From: Rhizobium sp. BK650
GTDB lineage: Bacteria > Pseudomonadota > Alphaproteobacteria > Rhizobiales > Rhizobiaceae
NCBI RefSeq assembly: GCF_014195325.1
Contig: NZ_JACIBK010000014.1
Location: forward strand, 114,983-178,982
Reading direction: 5' to 3'
Length of the DNA stretch: 64,000 nucleotides
The position numbers and the translations under genes were made by a program. Every line of letters begins with the position of its first letter. Position 1 is the first letter of the stretch. Shown in pieces: positions 26,197-33,413 of this stretch. The notes beneath the pieces are model-generated. The model searched no databases, was not told the DNA's origin, and saw only the letters and a program-made list of their open reading frames with translations.

Positions 26197-26282
26197 AAGC
26201 GGAGGTGTCACGGGCCGAGGAGATTACACTGAGAACCAACGGCGCGCGCAAGGTGCACAATGAACTGTCGCCGGATTTGTAA
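26040..26282 (+). CDS. BON-domain protein, possibly N-terminally frameshifted
   Basis: 80 residues from GTG 26040. Contains one BON domain (DLESAVYSALAHAGDLDPSY, ITLAGWVHLKAEVSRAEEIT, GARKVHNELSPDL), a fold thought to bind phospholipids or other surfaces. An ATG at 26015 in a neighbouring frame begins MSADRKHLSVAGPRGEPLS, which would join naturally to PDQGDLES if one base were restored, so the original start may be 26015. No signal peptide. Confidence 0.6.
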   Translation: MSRARVASRCPDQGDLESAVYSALAHAGDLDPSYIFVTARGRDITLAGWVHLKAEVSRAEEITLRTNGARKVHNELSPDL

Positions 26283-26727
26283 GGCAAGTCCTTCCGGCAC
26301 TATTTCCATGGCGCGGCTGCGTCGTATTCCGGCCGGCCGCTAACCAAACCCGGGACCTAGCCAAACCCGGGACAGCTTTCGCTAGCGGCAGATGGATCTC
26401 CCTCAATAAAGAGGGTTGCCGGGCGATATCCTGCGTGGCGGCAGCGCTCAAAGCCTCCATGCGCTCCCGCAAGGCTCTTTCATCGAGATCATTTCCGGTC
26501 GAGCGCAAATCTGCAAGGATTTTGGCAATCACGGCTTCATCGTCAGCCCCTGGCATCCTGAGATCGACGATCTCTCCGACATAGGCTTTGACATCGGCAG
26601 CGCCTGTTATGCCGCAGACCCAGACCGCCAGTAGACGGTCGCGGCGCGATCGCACCTTGAAGGCCATTTCCGAGTTCAGGAAATAGATCTGCTCCAGCGC
26701 TTTCTCACGGTTTTCGATGGCGTTCAC
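26224..26727 (-). CDS. DUF1476 (ATPase zeta-subunit-like) protein with abnormal tail
   Basis: From GTG 26727 the first ~105 residues match DUF1476: ENREKALEQIYFLNSEMAFK, RRDRLLAVWVCGITGAADVK and ERALRERMEALSAAATQDI. Family members include the alphaproteobacterial F1-ATPase inhibitor zeta subunit. Normal length is ~105 residues; here the frame continues ~60 residues into the 3' end of the BON gene on the other strand, so the native stop seems lost. A second, divergent copy on accessory DNA is more likely a stress paralogue than the housekeeping subunit. Confidence 0.62.
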   Translation of the reverse strand: MNAIENREKALEQIYFLNSEMAFKVRSRRDRLLAVWVCGITGAADVKAYVGEIVDLRMPGADDEAVIAKILADLRSTGNDLDERALRERMEALSAAATQDIARQPSLLREIHLPLAKAVPGLARSRVWLAAGRNTTQPRHGNSAGRTCLTNPATVHCAPCARRWFSV

Positions 26728-26929
26728 GGGACGGCTCCTGCGTCGCATTCGTCGCCGCCAAGAGATCAGCGAGCGCCGTCGGCTCGATCCGGACGATCCT
26801 GCGCAAGCGGTTGCCCTGCGCAATCGACGGCAGATGAATGTAGGTTGCGGTGCGGCGGTAGGCAAGCCACGACAGGCCTTCGATCCGCTCCTCATCCTGC
26901 GCGATCTTGTAATCGCCGGCCGGATGCAC
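26705..26929 (-). CDS. small hypothetical protein, start lost
   Basis: From GTG 26929 the frame gives 74 residues (EERIEGLSWLAYRRTATYIH, then RIVRIEPTALADLLAA). The same frame is open and protein-like upstream to 27010 (RPIIHSTTDTIVHFSAPFAL) but contains no ATG, GTG or TTG there, and ends at a TAA. The native start has probably been lost. It overlaps the DUF1476 start by 23 bases. Confidence 0.45.
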   Translation of the reverse strand: MHPAGDYKIAQDEERIEGLSWLAYRRTATYIHLPSIAQGNRLRRIVRIEPTALADLLAATNATQEPSRERHRKP

Positions 26930-27045
26930 CTCACCAACAAGATCGGGAAGCGCGAAAGGGGCGGAGAAGTGAACGATAGTGTCCGTCGTGCTGTGGATGA
27001 TAGGTCGGACATGGTGAAAGGCTCCAGTTGAAGGCGGTTAGCCAA

Positions 27046-27465
27046 GACCCGCTGAATACTTCCTTCAGGGCATTGGCATGGCGATCGGAATTCGGAGCGA
27101 TGATGGTCCTCAAGTCTCTGACACGGACGAGAGCCACAGGGCCAAACGACGATACGAGACTCCTACACCCCAATTGCGTCGCAACTGGGACAAAATCTTA
27201 AAATGAAGGTTTTATTCAGACTCCATTGATCAAATTTAAAATATTATTAGTAGGGAAGATAAATTAAACTAGCCATGCAATAAAAGCGTATCCGCCTTTT
27301 TATTGCGCTATTTTCGTGAAATACAAGATACCGCAAGACCAAAGACCAGATTTTGCAGAAATATACACAACCTTCGCCAGCCTGTTCGACAAGCAGGAGG
27401 CCGGCCGCGAAAGCGCGTCCCGCGCGAACGGCAGGCTCATGACTTCATGAAAAAAGAGGCATTCA
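27046..27465. other. AT-rich intergenic region with a 9-bp hairpin
   Basis: 27185-27310 is markedly AT-rich compared with its surroundings. GCAATAAAA (27277-27285) pairs with TTTTATTGC (27298-27306) around a 12-base loop. It could be a promoter or terminator region for the genes on either side. No gene is supported. Confidence 0.4.
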
Positions 27466-27831
27466 ATGTCGAGACATAACAACGCCAAGCTCCTTACCGC
27501 CAGTGACCGTCACGACTTCGGCGCTAACGCAAAGCGTCCGAACGGCAATCCCTCCGCGAAGGAATTGATCGCCCATGCCGTCGCCGCACGCACGGACCTC
27601 GCCGTGCCGGCCGAGGAAGCGCGCGCAGTTGAGGAACTGCGTGAAGCAGAGAACCCGCGGCATCGGTTCACAAAGCGCCGAAGCACTGAGGCCGATGATA
27701 AGAGTCTGGCTGTCCGGGATCTTCCTACAATGGGAGAACTCGAGCAGGCGCGGACCGATCACCGCAGGAAGATCGCCACCCGGGAAGCCGAGAGCCGTGC
27801 CAAGGAGCCTGGCGAAAAAGCCGGAGTGTGA
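27466..27831 (+). CDS. charged hypothetical protein
   Basis: 121 residues behind AAGAGG. Highly charged, helical composition (VPAEEARAVEELREAENPRH, LEQARTDHRRKIATREAESR), with no membrane segment. May be disordered or coiled-coil. No family recognised. Confidence 0.5.
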   Translation: MSRHNNAKLLTASDRHDFGANAKRPNGNPSAKELIAHAVAARTDLAVPAEEARAVEELREAENPRHRFTKRRSTEADDKSLAVRDLPTMGELEQARTDHRRKIATREAESRAKEPGEKAGV

Positions 27832-27851
27832 ACAAGCACTAGACCCGCCGA

Positions 27852-27868
27852 CCGCCCCCCGTGGGCGG
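27852..27868. terminator. hairpin between convergent genes
   Basis: CCGCCC, 5-base loop, GGGCGG, between the stop of 27466..27831 and the stop of the leftward gene at 27877. There is no T-run, so termination is inferred from position and stem strength only. Confidence 0.3.
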
Positions 27869-27876
27869 CGGCTGGC

Positions 27877-28092
27877 TCAGCGCTCCAATCGGATCGACGC
27901 CTGAATCAGATCCTGATGGAAGCAATGGTTGCGCAAATCCTCTGTCAGCTTGACCAGCCTTTCGCTGGCCAGCCCCGCGGGTTCGCCTCGCGTCCGCATT
28001 CCGTCGATCAGGCTCTGCTGAGCGAATATCATCTGCCGATCTTTGATCACTCGCCGGCGCGCAACTTCTAAGTCCTGCAGGGAATAGGTCAT
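27877..28092 (-). CDS. small helical hypothetical protein
   Basis: 71 residues (SLQDLEVARRRVIKDRQMIF, then LVKLTEDLRNHCFHQDLIQA). Entirely helical and soluble by eye, with Leu spacing suggesting a short coiled coil. Function unknown. Convergent with 27466..27831. Confidence 0.52.
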   Translation of the reverse strand: MTYSLQDLEVARRRVIKDRQMIFAQQSLIDGMRTRGEPAGLASERLVKLTEDLRNHCFHQDLIQASIRLER

Positions 28093-28312
28093 GAGAGACT
28101 ATACCACGCAGGCGGCGATAATGAGATTCATTTCGCGGCTCCCCCGATCGTCGCGACCGTAGTTTACCGTCGCTGAACGAGCCGAGACAGAGCCCGCGCC
28201 TCTCGCCCGTGACCGAGTGGCCCGGGGCGGAAAATTACAGGGCGCCTGGCACAGTTCGCCTTGGATAAAGCGCAATGGAGGCGCATATTCGCATATCGGC
28301 AGCCAATGAAAC

Positions 28313-28365
28313 GGGCGCTGCCGATCAAGGGGTGGCTCCCTTCGCCCCAATCAAAGGAGGACAAG
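28313..28365 (+). promoter_or_regulatory. conserved 5' leader with SD-masking potential (copy 2)
   Basis: GGGCGCT at 28313-28319, CCTTCGCCCCAA at 28339-28350, AAAGGAGG at 28353-28360, then ACAAG and ATG. The stretch from CTCC (28336-28339) to CTT can pair with AAGGAG of the ribosome site with one bulged C. An upstream AAGGG (28327-28331) can instead pair with CCCTT (28338-28342). Confidence 0.52.
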
Positions 28366-28488
28366 ATGTCTTCCACCTTCAAGCGCTCTTCCCATATCGT
28401 GGCTTACGGTGACTTCTTATTCAGGGCTTCCATCCTGGCGAGCTTCGCCGTCATCATTAGTTTAATTTTGAGAGGATGGTTATGGTAG
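28366..28488 (+). CDS. 40-residue single-span membrane peptide of the MSS-leader group
   Basis: MSSTFKRSSHIVAYGDFLFR followed by a hydrophobic span (ASILASFAVIISLILRG) and WLW. An inner-membrane peptide by composition. The long frame upstream (from 28261) is the leader read as protein and is not part of it. Start fixed by AAAGGAGG six bases before the ATG. Confidence 0.6.
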   Translation: MSSTFKRSSHIVAYGDFLFRASILASFAVIISLILRGWLW

Positions 28489-28961
28489 TAATCATCACAA
28501 CTGGAACTGCTGCGACACGCGACGAGAATTGGCGGCTGCGGTCCATCCTCAAGCGAGCGGACTACGCGACGACAGATCTCGCGGCTTCAGAAAATGGCGA
28601 CCATCACGAAGAGGCGATGGTGATAAGACGCACCAGGGCGGCGACGGTCCTGACGCCCGCCTACCCCTCTTCGAGACGGCGGAAACTGCATGCCGACCCG
28701 GAGGCTTTGGCATCATGGGAAAACGAGGGAGGCGCCACACGAGCTGTGCACCCGCCTGCAGACAAGAAAAATTGATGACGCCCGAGGCGATTCAGCGAGG
28801 AATGTCTTTTGGCGCTGGTGACTATCGAACCGGGAAAAGATGATTGCGAGATAACTACATTCGAACGCACAGGCCTGACCACTTTCTGCTGACCCCCGGA
28901 ATATACAGTTTGCCAGCCGTGTTGATTAGGCGCATGGTAGGTCTTCAGTAGCTGTTTCTCA
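28489..28961. other. gene-poor stretch
   Basis: Two overlapping short frames (from 28476 and 28529) exist, but neither has a ribosome site or recognisable sequence. Nothing else is seen. Confidence 0.4.
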
Positions 28962-29018
28962 GGGCGCTACTGCGTGGAGGTCGGTTGTTGCCTTCGCCCC
29001 AACTTGAAGGAGGACAGC
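28962..29018 (+). promoter_or_regulatory. conserved 5' leader with SD-masking potential (copy 3)
   Basis: GGGCGCT at 28962-28968, CCTTCGCCCCAA at 28991-29002, GAAGGAGG at 29006-29013, then ACAGC and ATG. CCTTC (28991-28995) is perfectly complementary to GAAGG (29006-29010), giving a 5-bp stem that covers half of the ribosome site. The CTTCAG upstream of GGGCGCT also recurs in copy 1. Confidence 0.55.
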
Positions 29019-29327
29019 ATGTCTTCCAATCTCAACATATCTGTGCGGACGTCTGACCTGGCTGTATTGCAAGGCGTCCTCGACGACGCCGGATACGATC
29101 CCACAAGTAGCCTTGCAGATCCGAAATATTACAACATCGCCGTCAAATTGCTGTTCAATCTTTATAATAATGGAATGACCTCGCCCGCCGCCCTTTCAAT
29201 CGAACTCAGCCGGCACTTTGGAAAAACGCCACTGTCCTCGAAATCATCCGCGGATTTCGAAAAAAATCGCCAGTCGATACAGGGGATCCGTTCAGCTGTT
29301 GTGGTTAGGTCGCCTACCGGCGCCTGA
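29019..29327 (+). CDS. small hypothetical protein of the MSS-leader group
   Basis: 102 residues from ATG 29019: MSSNLNISVRTSDLAVLQGV, LADPKYYNIAVKLLFNLYNN, then SIELSRHFGKTP. The middle looks like a compact helical domain. The last ~20 residues are weaker. Function unknown. It precedes the IS3 remnant. Confidence 0.6.
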   Translation: MSSNLNISVRTSDLAVLQGVLDDAGYDPTSSLADPKYYNIAVKLLFNLYNNGMTSPAALSIELSRHFGKTPLSSKSSADFEKNRQSIQGIRSAVVVRSPTGA

Positions 29328-29511
29328 ACAGACACTTGGTCAGTTAGTGAAGCTAATTCGACGAAGCCATCGCACCCCGATGGCGGGTTGCATGTCGGAG
29401 CAGCGGAAAAGCTAGACGAGCTTCTCATCGCCCTCGACGCAAGGCGCAGGAAGTGATCGACGCTCCGTGCCATGAAATTACCTGCAACTCAGCGGACGAA
29501 CCATAAATGGG

Positions 29512-30084
29512 TGACGTGCTCCCGTTGAATTAGGCCATTTGGAACTGGAATTTTCCACTTATGATCCCTGATGGGAAGAAGAGGAGAATTCGATGAAGGC
29601 CTCGAAGTTTTCGGAAGCGCAGATCGCGTTCGTGTTGAAGCAGGCAGAGGATGGCACGCCGATCGGTGAGGTGTGCCGCAAAGCCGGCATCTCGGACGCG
29701 ACCTTTTACAATTGGCGCAAAAAATACGCCGGCCTGATGCCCTCGGAGATGAAGCGTCTGCGGCAGCTCGAGGAGGAAAATGCCAAGCTGAAGCGGATCG
29801 TCGCCGACCTGTCGCTGGACAAAGCCATGCTTCAGGACGTGCTGTCAAAAAAGCTCTGAAGCCTGCCCGCAAGCGCACGCTTGTCGACATGATCAAGGCA
29901 GACTGGAAGGTTTCTATCCGGCGCGCATGTTCGGTGCTGAAGATTGACCGGTCGCTTTATGTCTACAAGTCCAGGCGCGGCGAGCAGGCCGAACTGAAGC
30001 TGAAGATCAAAGACATCTGCCAGACACGGGTGCGTTATGGTTATCGACGCGTGCACGTCCTGCTCAGGCGAGACGGCTGGCTCC
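29512..30084 (+). mobile_element. IS3-family (IS407-like) element, 3'-truncated
   Basis: The left tip is likely TGACGTGCTCCCG at 29512. OrfA is intact. OrfB begins one frame over (KPARKRTLVDMIKADWKVSI, ACSVLKIDRSLYVYKSRRG, RVRYGYRRVHVLLRRDGW) and ends abruptly near 30083, where antisense SDR sequence starts. The DDE catalytic core and right terminal repeat are missing. Inactive. Confidence 0.8.
29593..29859 (+). CDS. IS3-family OrfA (helix-turn-helix subunit)
   Basis: 88 residues: FSEAQIAFVLKQAEDGTPIG, EVCRKAGISDATFYNWRKKY and a leucine-zipper-like LRQLEEENAKLKRIVADLSL, the standard OrfA of IS3 elements that supplies DNA binding. Intact, but without OrfB it cannot transpose the element. Confidence 0.88.
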   Translation: MKASKFSEAQIAFVLKQAEDGTPIGEVCRKAGISDATFYNWRKKYAGLMPSEMKRLRQLEEENAKLKRIVADLSLDKAMLQDVLSKKL

Positions 30085-30724
30085 CCGGATGAACAGAAAA
30101 GGCGCGAACTCCGTTCGCCTGCCCGCGCCTGTCAAGCGCCACCGAGAAAAGCGCGTTCGCTGTCTTGGATTGAGCGTAGGCGATCCACTTGTCATAGGGG
30201 CGGCGAACGAAGTCAATATCCTCGAGATCGACATCAGACATCTGGTGGGCTCGGGACGACATGACGACCACTCGCGATATTCCGGCGGCCACCAATGCTG
30301 GCCACAGAAGCGCCGTGAGCCGATAGTGACCCAAAAAGTTGATTGAGAAATGGCCCTCACGTCCACGCAGATCTCGGAAAAGCGGCTGCGCCATTATTCC
30401 CGCGTTGAGAACGAGGGTGTCGAGCCGATCCTCACGGTCGAGGAAAGCTTTCGCGAAGGCTCCGACCGATGCCTCAACCCCAAGATGAAGTGGCCAGATC
30501 TCGACCCTGTCGATCCCTCTCAAGGCTGCGCGGGCGGCGACTGGGTCGAGAGCGGGAACATGTACGCGTGCTCCCGACATTGCCAGTGCGCGGGTTGTCT
30601 CGAGGCCGAGACCGGAAGAACCTCCGGTCACTATCACAACCTGTCCGCTCAGGTCCAAGCCGCGTGCGACCTCCATAGCCGATGTAGCGAGCCCGAACGC
30701 GGTCAGAAGCGGTTCTTGAAGCAT
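30085..30724 (-). pseudogene. SDR-family oxidoreductase, 3'-truncated by IS3
   Basis: From ATG 30724: DLSGQVVIVTGGSSGLGLET (coenzyme motif), LVLNAGIM, catalytic VVMSSRAHQ and Tyr-x3-Lys in YAQSK, ending VRAFSVHPG where homologues would continue ~60-80 residues. The IS3 junction replaces the C-terminus with unrelated sequence up to 30041. Resembles the retinol-dehydrogenase-like SDR group. Probably inactive. Confidence 0.75.
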
Positions 30725-30892
30725 TCGCAATTTACTCCAGGAGTTCAATCGCCGCTGGTGAGCTGCACTCGTGAGTACATATTTCGGGGCCGCTGTCGCC
30801 AGGTTCGTTTCGGTGGAGTCGAGCTACAGTCGGCTCCCGACTTCCGCATCGTGAGCAGTTGGCGGCCCGTTCCAATGATCCCTGCCATCCCT

Positions 30893-30917
30893 GGAACACT
30901 TTAACGGGATGGAAGTT
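30893..30917 (+). promoter_or_regulatory. possible EcfG promoter
   Basis: GGAAC at 30893-30897, 16 bases, AGTT at 30914-30917, one mismatch from the GGAAC-N16/17-CGTT consensus. It lies about 43 bases upstream of the Ser/Lys-rich small gene at 30960, a good distance for a promoter with a short leader. Confidence 0.33.
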
Positions 30918-30959
30918 CTCTCCTCGAGATCAAGGCGATCTCTTACGGAGGAATGCAAC

Positions 30960-31118
30960 ATGCCATCTACAAGTGGATCACAGACGAAGGGCGGCTCGAA
31001 GTCGGGCAGTAGCAGTAAGAGCGCGTCGGAAAAGAGTTCTAGCTCCTCCGGCAAGCAGGGCGGCAGCCACGAGCAGCATGTCAAGGCTGGCGAGCAGAGC
31101 CACAAGAATACCAAGTAG
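30960..31118 (+). CDS. 52-residue Ser/Gly/Lys-rich protein
   Basis: Starts MPSTSGSQTKGGSKSGSSSK behind ACGGAGGA and ends SHEQHVKAGEQSHKNTK. More than a third of the residues are Ser, with no hydrophobic core, so it is predicted disordered. It resembles small stress-induced low-complexity proteins of alphaproteobacteria. A perfect hairpin terminator follows, so it is probably monocistronic. Confidence 0.6.
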   Translation: MPSTSGSQTKGGSKSGSSSKSASEKSSSSSGKQGGSHEQHVKAGEQSHKNTK

Positions 31119-31165
31119 ACGCTTGGGCGACACTAAAGCCCCCGTTACCGATAGGCAAATGAACA

Positions 31166-31186
31166 GGCGCGGAACCAATCCGCGCC
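31166..31186 (+). terminator. 8-bp perfect hairpin terminator
   Basis: GGCGCGGA, loop ACCAA, TCCGCGCC, beginning 48 bases after the stop of 30960..31118. Only a weak T content follows, but the stem is strong and well placed. Confidence 0.55.
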
Positions 31187-31657
31187 CTCAGAGCAAGTAA
31201 CGATCAGTTTGGCAGCTCAGTGATGGATCTGCGTTCGATCTCACCTTTCGGCCACTTCGTGCCTCACACGCGTGCGGGCAGGTTAGCAAACGCGCGTTCG
31301 CCGCTCAGCTGTTTGTTGCTGTCACCCTAAGCATCTAGTTCTCCTGTACGATGGGCGCCGTAATTTGCGGATGTTGCGTAACTTGAAGGTCGCCAGAGCA
31401 GCGCAATGGTGCAACTCTTGACCCTGCGCCGCCGGGAGAGGACACCATCCTTGACTCGTTGGGGGTTCATCATGATCTTGCATCATGATATCGTCGTAAG
31501 GCGGGTGTTCCTCATCGCAGGAACTTGACCCCTGCCCGGCCGCACAGCTACCGCCGAGGGGCGTTGGCGGCCGAGGCCGGGAGCCTCCGGACATCTTCTC
31601 AACGATTTAATTGTTCGCCGTCGCAGAACCCGGTTCGCGGCATCGAGGAGTTATCGA
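31187..31657. other. gene-poor region upstream of the Rnk pair
   Basis: No gene is supported. It contains the repeated palindrome at 31468-31489 and should include the promoter for the genes at 31658 and 32209. Confidence 0.4.
31468..31489. repeat. tandem CATCATGAT palindrome, operator-like
   Basis: CATCATGAT occurs twice with CTTG between (period 13). Each contains the self-complementary octamer ATCATGAT. Two palindromic half-turn-spaced sites resemble a regulator binding site. It is ~170 bases upstream of the first Rnk-like gene. Confidence 0.4.
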
Positions 31658-32077
31658 ATGGCAAGCAGCAGGACCTCGCGAAGACCGGCGATTATCATAG
31701 GCAAGGGACAATGCGGAAGGCTGACCAAGCTCGCCGAGGCCCATGCATCCAAGAACCCTGATGTGTCCGACGACCTCCTTCAAGAACTGGAACGGGCGCG
31801 CCTTGTCGATGACGCCCTCGTCCCTTCCGATGTCGTCCAGATGGGCTCCACTATCCGCTTTACGAGTGACTTGGGCGAAGACAAGCAGGTGACCCTCGTG
31901 TTTCCCGGAGAGGCAGACATTGCCGAAGGCAAGGTTTCAATCCTTACGCCGATCGGTGTCGCATTGATTGGCCTGAAAACCGGTCACTCGATCGACTGGA
32001 CGGCTCGCGATGGGCGGTTGCATCGCCTGACTGTGGGGACGGTGCGAGAGCCCGCAGAAACGGAGCACCTGTTATGA
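31658..32077 (+). CDS. rnk: Rnk/GreA-C-type nucleoside diphosphate kinase regulator
   Basis: 139 residues: N-terminal helices (CGRLTKLAEAHASKN, DDLLQELERARLVDDALVP) and a C-terminal GreA/GreB-type FKBP-like domain (VVQMGSTIRFTSDLGEDKQV, VSILTPIGVALIGLKTGHSI). Rnk-family proteins bind RNA polymerase near the secondary channel. The N-terminus lacks the long GreA coiled coil. The gene is followed ~130 bases on by a diverged paralogue. Confidence 0.8.
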   Translation: MASSRTSRRPAIIIGKGQCGRLTKLAEAHASKNPDVSDDLLQELERARLVDDALVPSDVVQMGSTIRFTSDLGEDKQVTLVFPGEADIAEGKVSILTPIGVALIGLKTGHSIDWTARDGRLHRLTVGTVREPAETEHLL

Positions 32078-32208
32078 GCGCCTACAATCGCCCTCGTCTT
32101 CCTGGAGGGTGTATTACCGCAGAACGCTGACCCCTGTGCCGCGCGCGGCCAGGGGAACTCCATCCATGTCGGTTATGAACGCCCCTCTGCGGGCGATGGA
32201 GAAATGCG

Positions 32209-32730
32209 ATGAACGATCAATGCCTGCTGACCACGAAGGACTACACCCTGCTCGAGACGATACACGACGACCCACTCGTGCGCGACACCGCTCTCCTAAG
32301 CCTCGTCAGGCGGAAGAAGGCTTCTGCCATTGTGCTGTTTAGGGAGGATCTGCCGGAGGATGTTGCTAGTGTGAACAGTCGCGTAACTTTCAGCGTCGAC
32401 GGCCGACGCGATACACGTGTTCTTACCACCGACCGAATGACGACGCCGGTCGGAATGCTTCTTCCGGTAGACACACTACGCGGACTTGCGCTCCTTGGCC
32501 TGAGGGAGGGTCAGACCATCGTCATCGAAAACGTCGACGGCCATCTCGAAGCGATCTCGCTGGACGCGGTGAACTACCAGCCGGAGCGCGTGATGCGCAG
32601 ATCGCGCGGCTTTCCGGTGAGGATGGGCTCGGGCGACAAGCCGATCCTGAGGTTGGTGCAAGGTGTCGGACCCGCGTGCAGCGGAAGGCCGCCGGAGGAG
32701 CCGGAAGACCCTGGACCGTCGGCCGCCTAG
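32209..32730 (+). CDS. diverged Rnk/GreA-C-like protein
   Basis: 173 residues with the same plan as its neighbour: CLLTTKDYTLLETIHDD, a helical SLVRRKKASAIVLF, then VNSRVTFSVDGRRDTRVLTT, VGMLLPVDTLRGLALLGLRE and GQTIVIEN. A ~40-residue Arg/Pro-rich tail follows. ATG 32209 (ATGCGATG context). Probably also an RNA-polymerase-interacting protein, but more divergent in the C-terminal domain. Confidence 0.68.
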   Translation: MNDQCLLTTKDYTLLETIHDDPLVRDTALLSLVRRKKASAIVLFREDLPEDVASVNSRVTFSVDGRRDTRVLTTDRMTTPVGMLLPVDTLRGLALLGLREGQTIVIENVDGHLEAISLDAVNYQPERVMRRSRGFPVRMGSGDKPILRLVQGVGPACSGRPPEEPEDPGPSAA

Positions 32731-33413
32731 CGTACTGTCGCTTTCACGCGGCGGGAACGAATTGGTGTGGTAGTCGTCCAGAAAGGCGTTGGGCAGCGGT
32801 CGAAGCCGCCGGCACCGCCGGCATACCATTGGCCGAGCGGCCGCAGCTGCAGGCGGCGATAAACGACGTTATCGTTGAGGTTCACGATCGGCCTTCGTGC
32901 CGACCGAACTGACTTGGCCTCCACTTGGACCGATTGCGTCGGTCAAAGACGAACCCCATCAATCCCGGGCCATGAGTTCGCCGGCGTGGTTACCGCCCTT
33001 GGCGGGTACGTGACGGGGGCCTTCGAACGAAGGTCGGCAACATCTCAACGCTTGATACTGCCGTCGCCGCATTCAACTCAACAGAGCGACGGACAGGTAA
33101 GACGATCATCCGCACTCGGGCATAAGAGATTTCGGGCAGCCAGATTGAACCGATGGTCGTGGGATCGGTCCAGCCCGTCTGATAACGGCCGGAGTTGCTC
33201 CAGCCGTTATTCAGGATATGCCGCTTAATCGCTTTGATGAGGGTCGAACCAGGTCACGTCAATTAAAGGACATCTGCTCGTAAAAACGCTGCTGAACCGC
33301 GCCCCGCTGGGTTTTGCAGTTCAGCGGGAGGACGTAAGGATCAGCTGACTCGATTGCCTTAGGCGGAGAAGAGGCGAATTTTCTCCGCTTTGGGTGAAAG
33401 GTGGGTCTGCTGA
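32731..33413. other. gene-poor region with dehydrogenase scrap and three hairpins
   Basis: Around 32960-33015 a short frame reads IPGHEFAGVVTALGGYV, a scrap of a zinc alcohol dehydrogenase N-terminus. Hairpins occur at 33178-33214 (CTGATAACGGC with a complementary arm, one bulge), 33303-33328 (CCCGCTG/CAGCGGG) and 33363-33391. No gene is supported. Confidence 0.45.
33363..33391. terminator. 8-bp hairpin with short T-run
   Basis: GCGGAGAA, 10-base loop, TTCTCCGC then TTT on the plus strand. It lies just beyond the leftward ATPase pseudogene, whose transcripts it may end; on the plus strand it could end read-through from the Rnk genes. Confidence 0.45.

Noticed and set aside
26345..26372. short direct repeat CCAAACCCGGGAC
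   Set aside because: Two copies of 13 bases only, between convergent genes; too little to suggest an attachment site or array.
32945..33030. possible alcohol dehydrogenase gene
   Set aside because: Only a ~20-residue GHEFAGVVT-type scrap is present; too short to call as a gene, so noted inside the gene-poor region.
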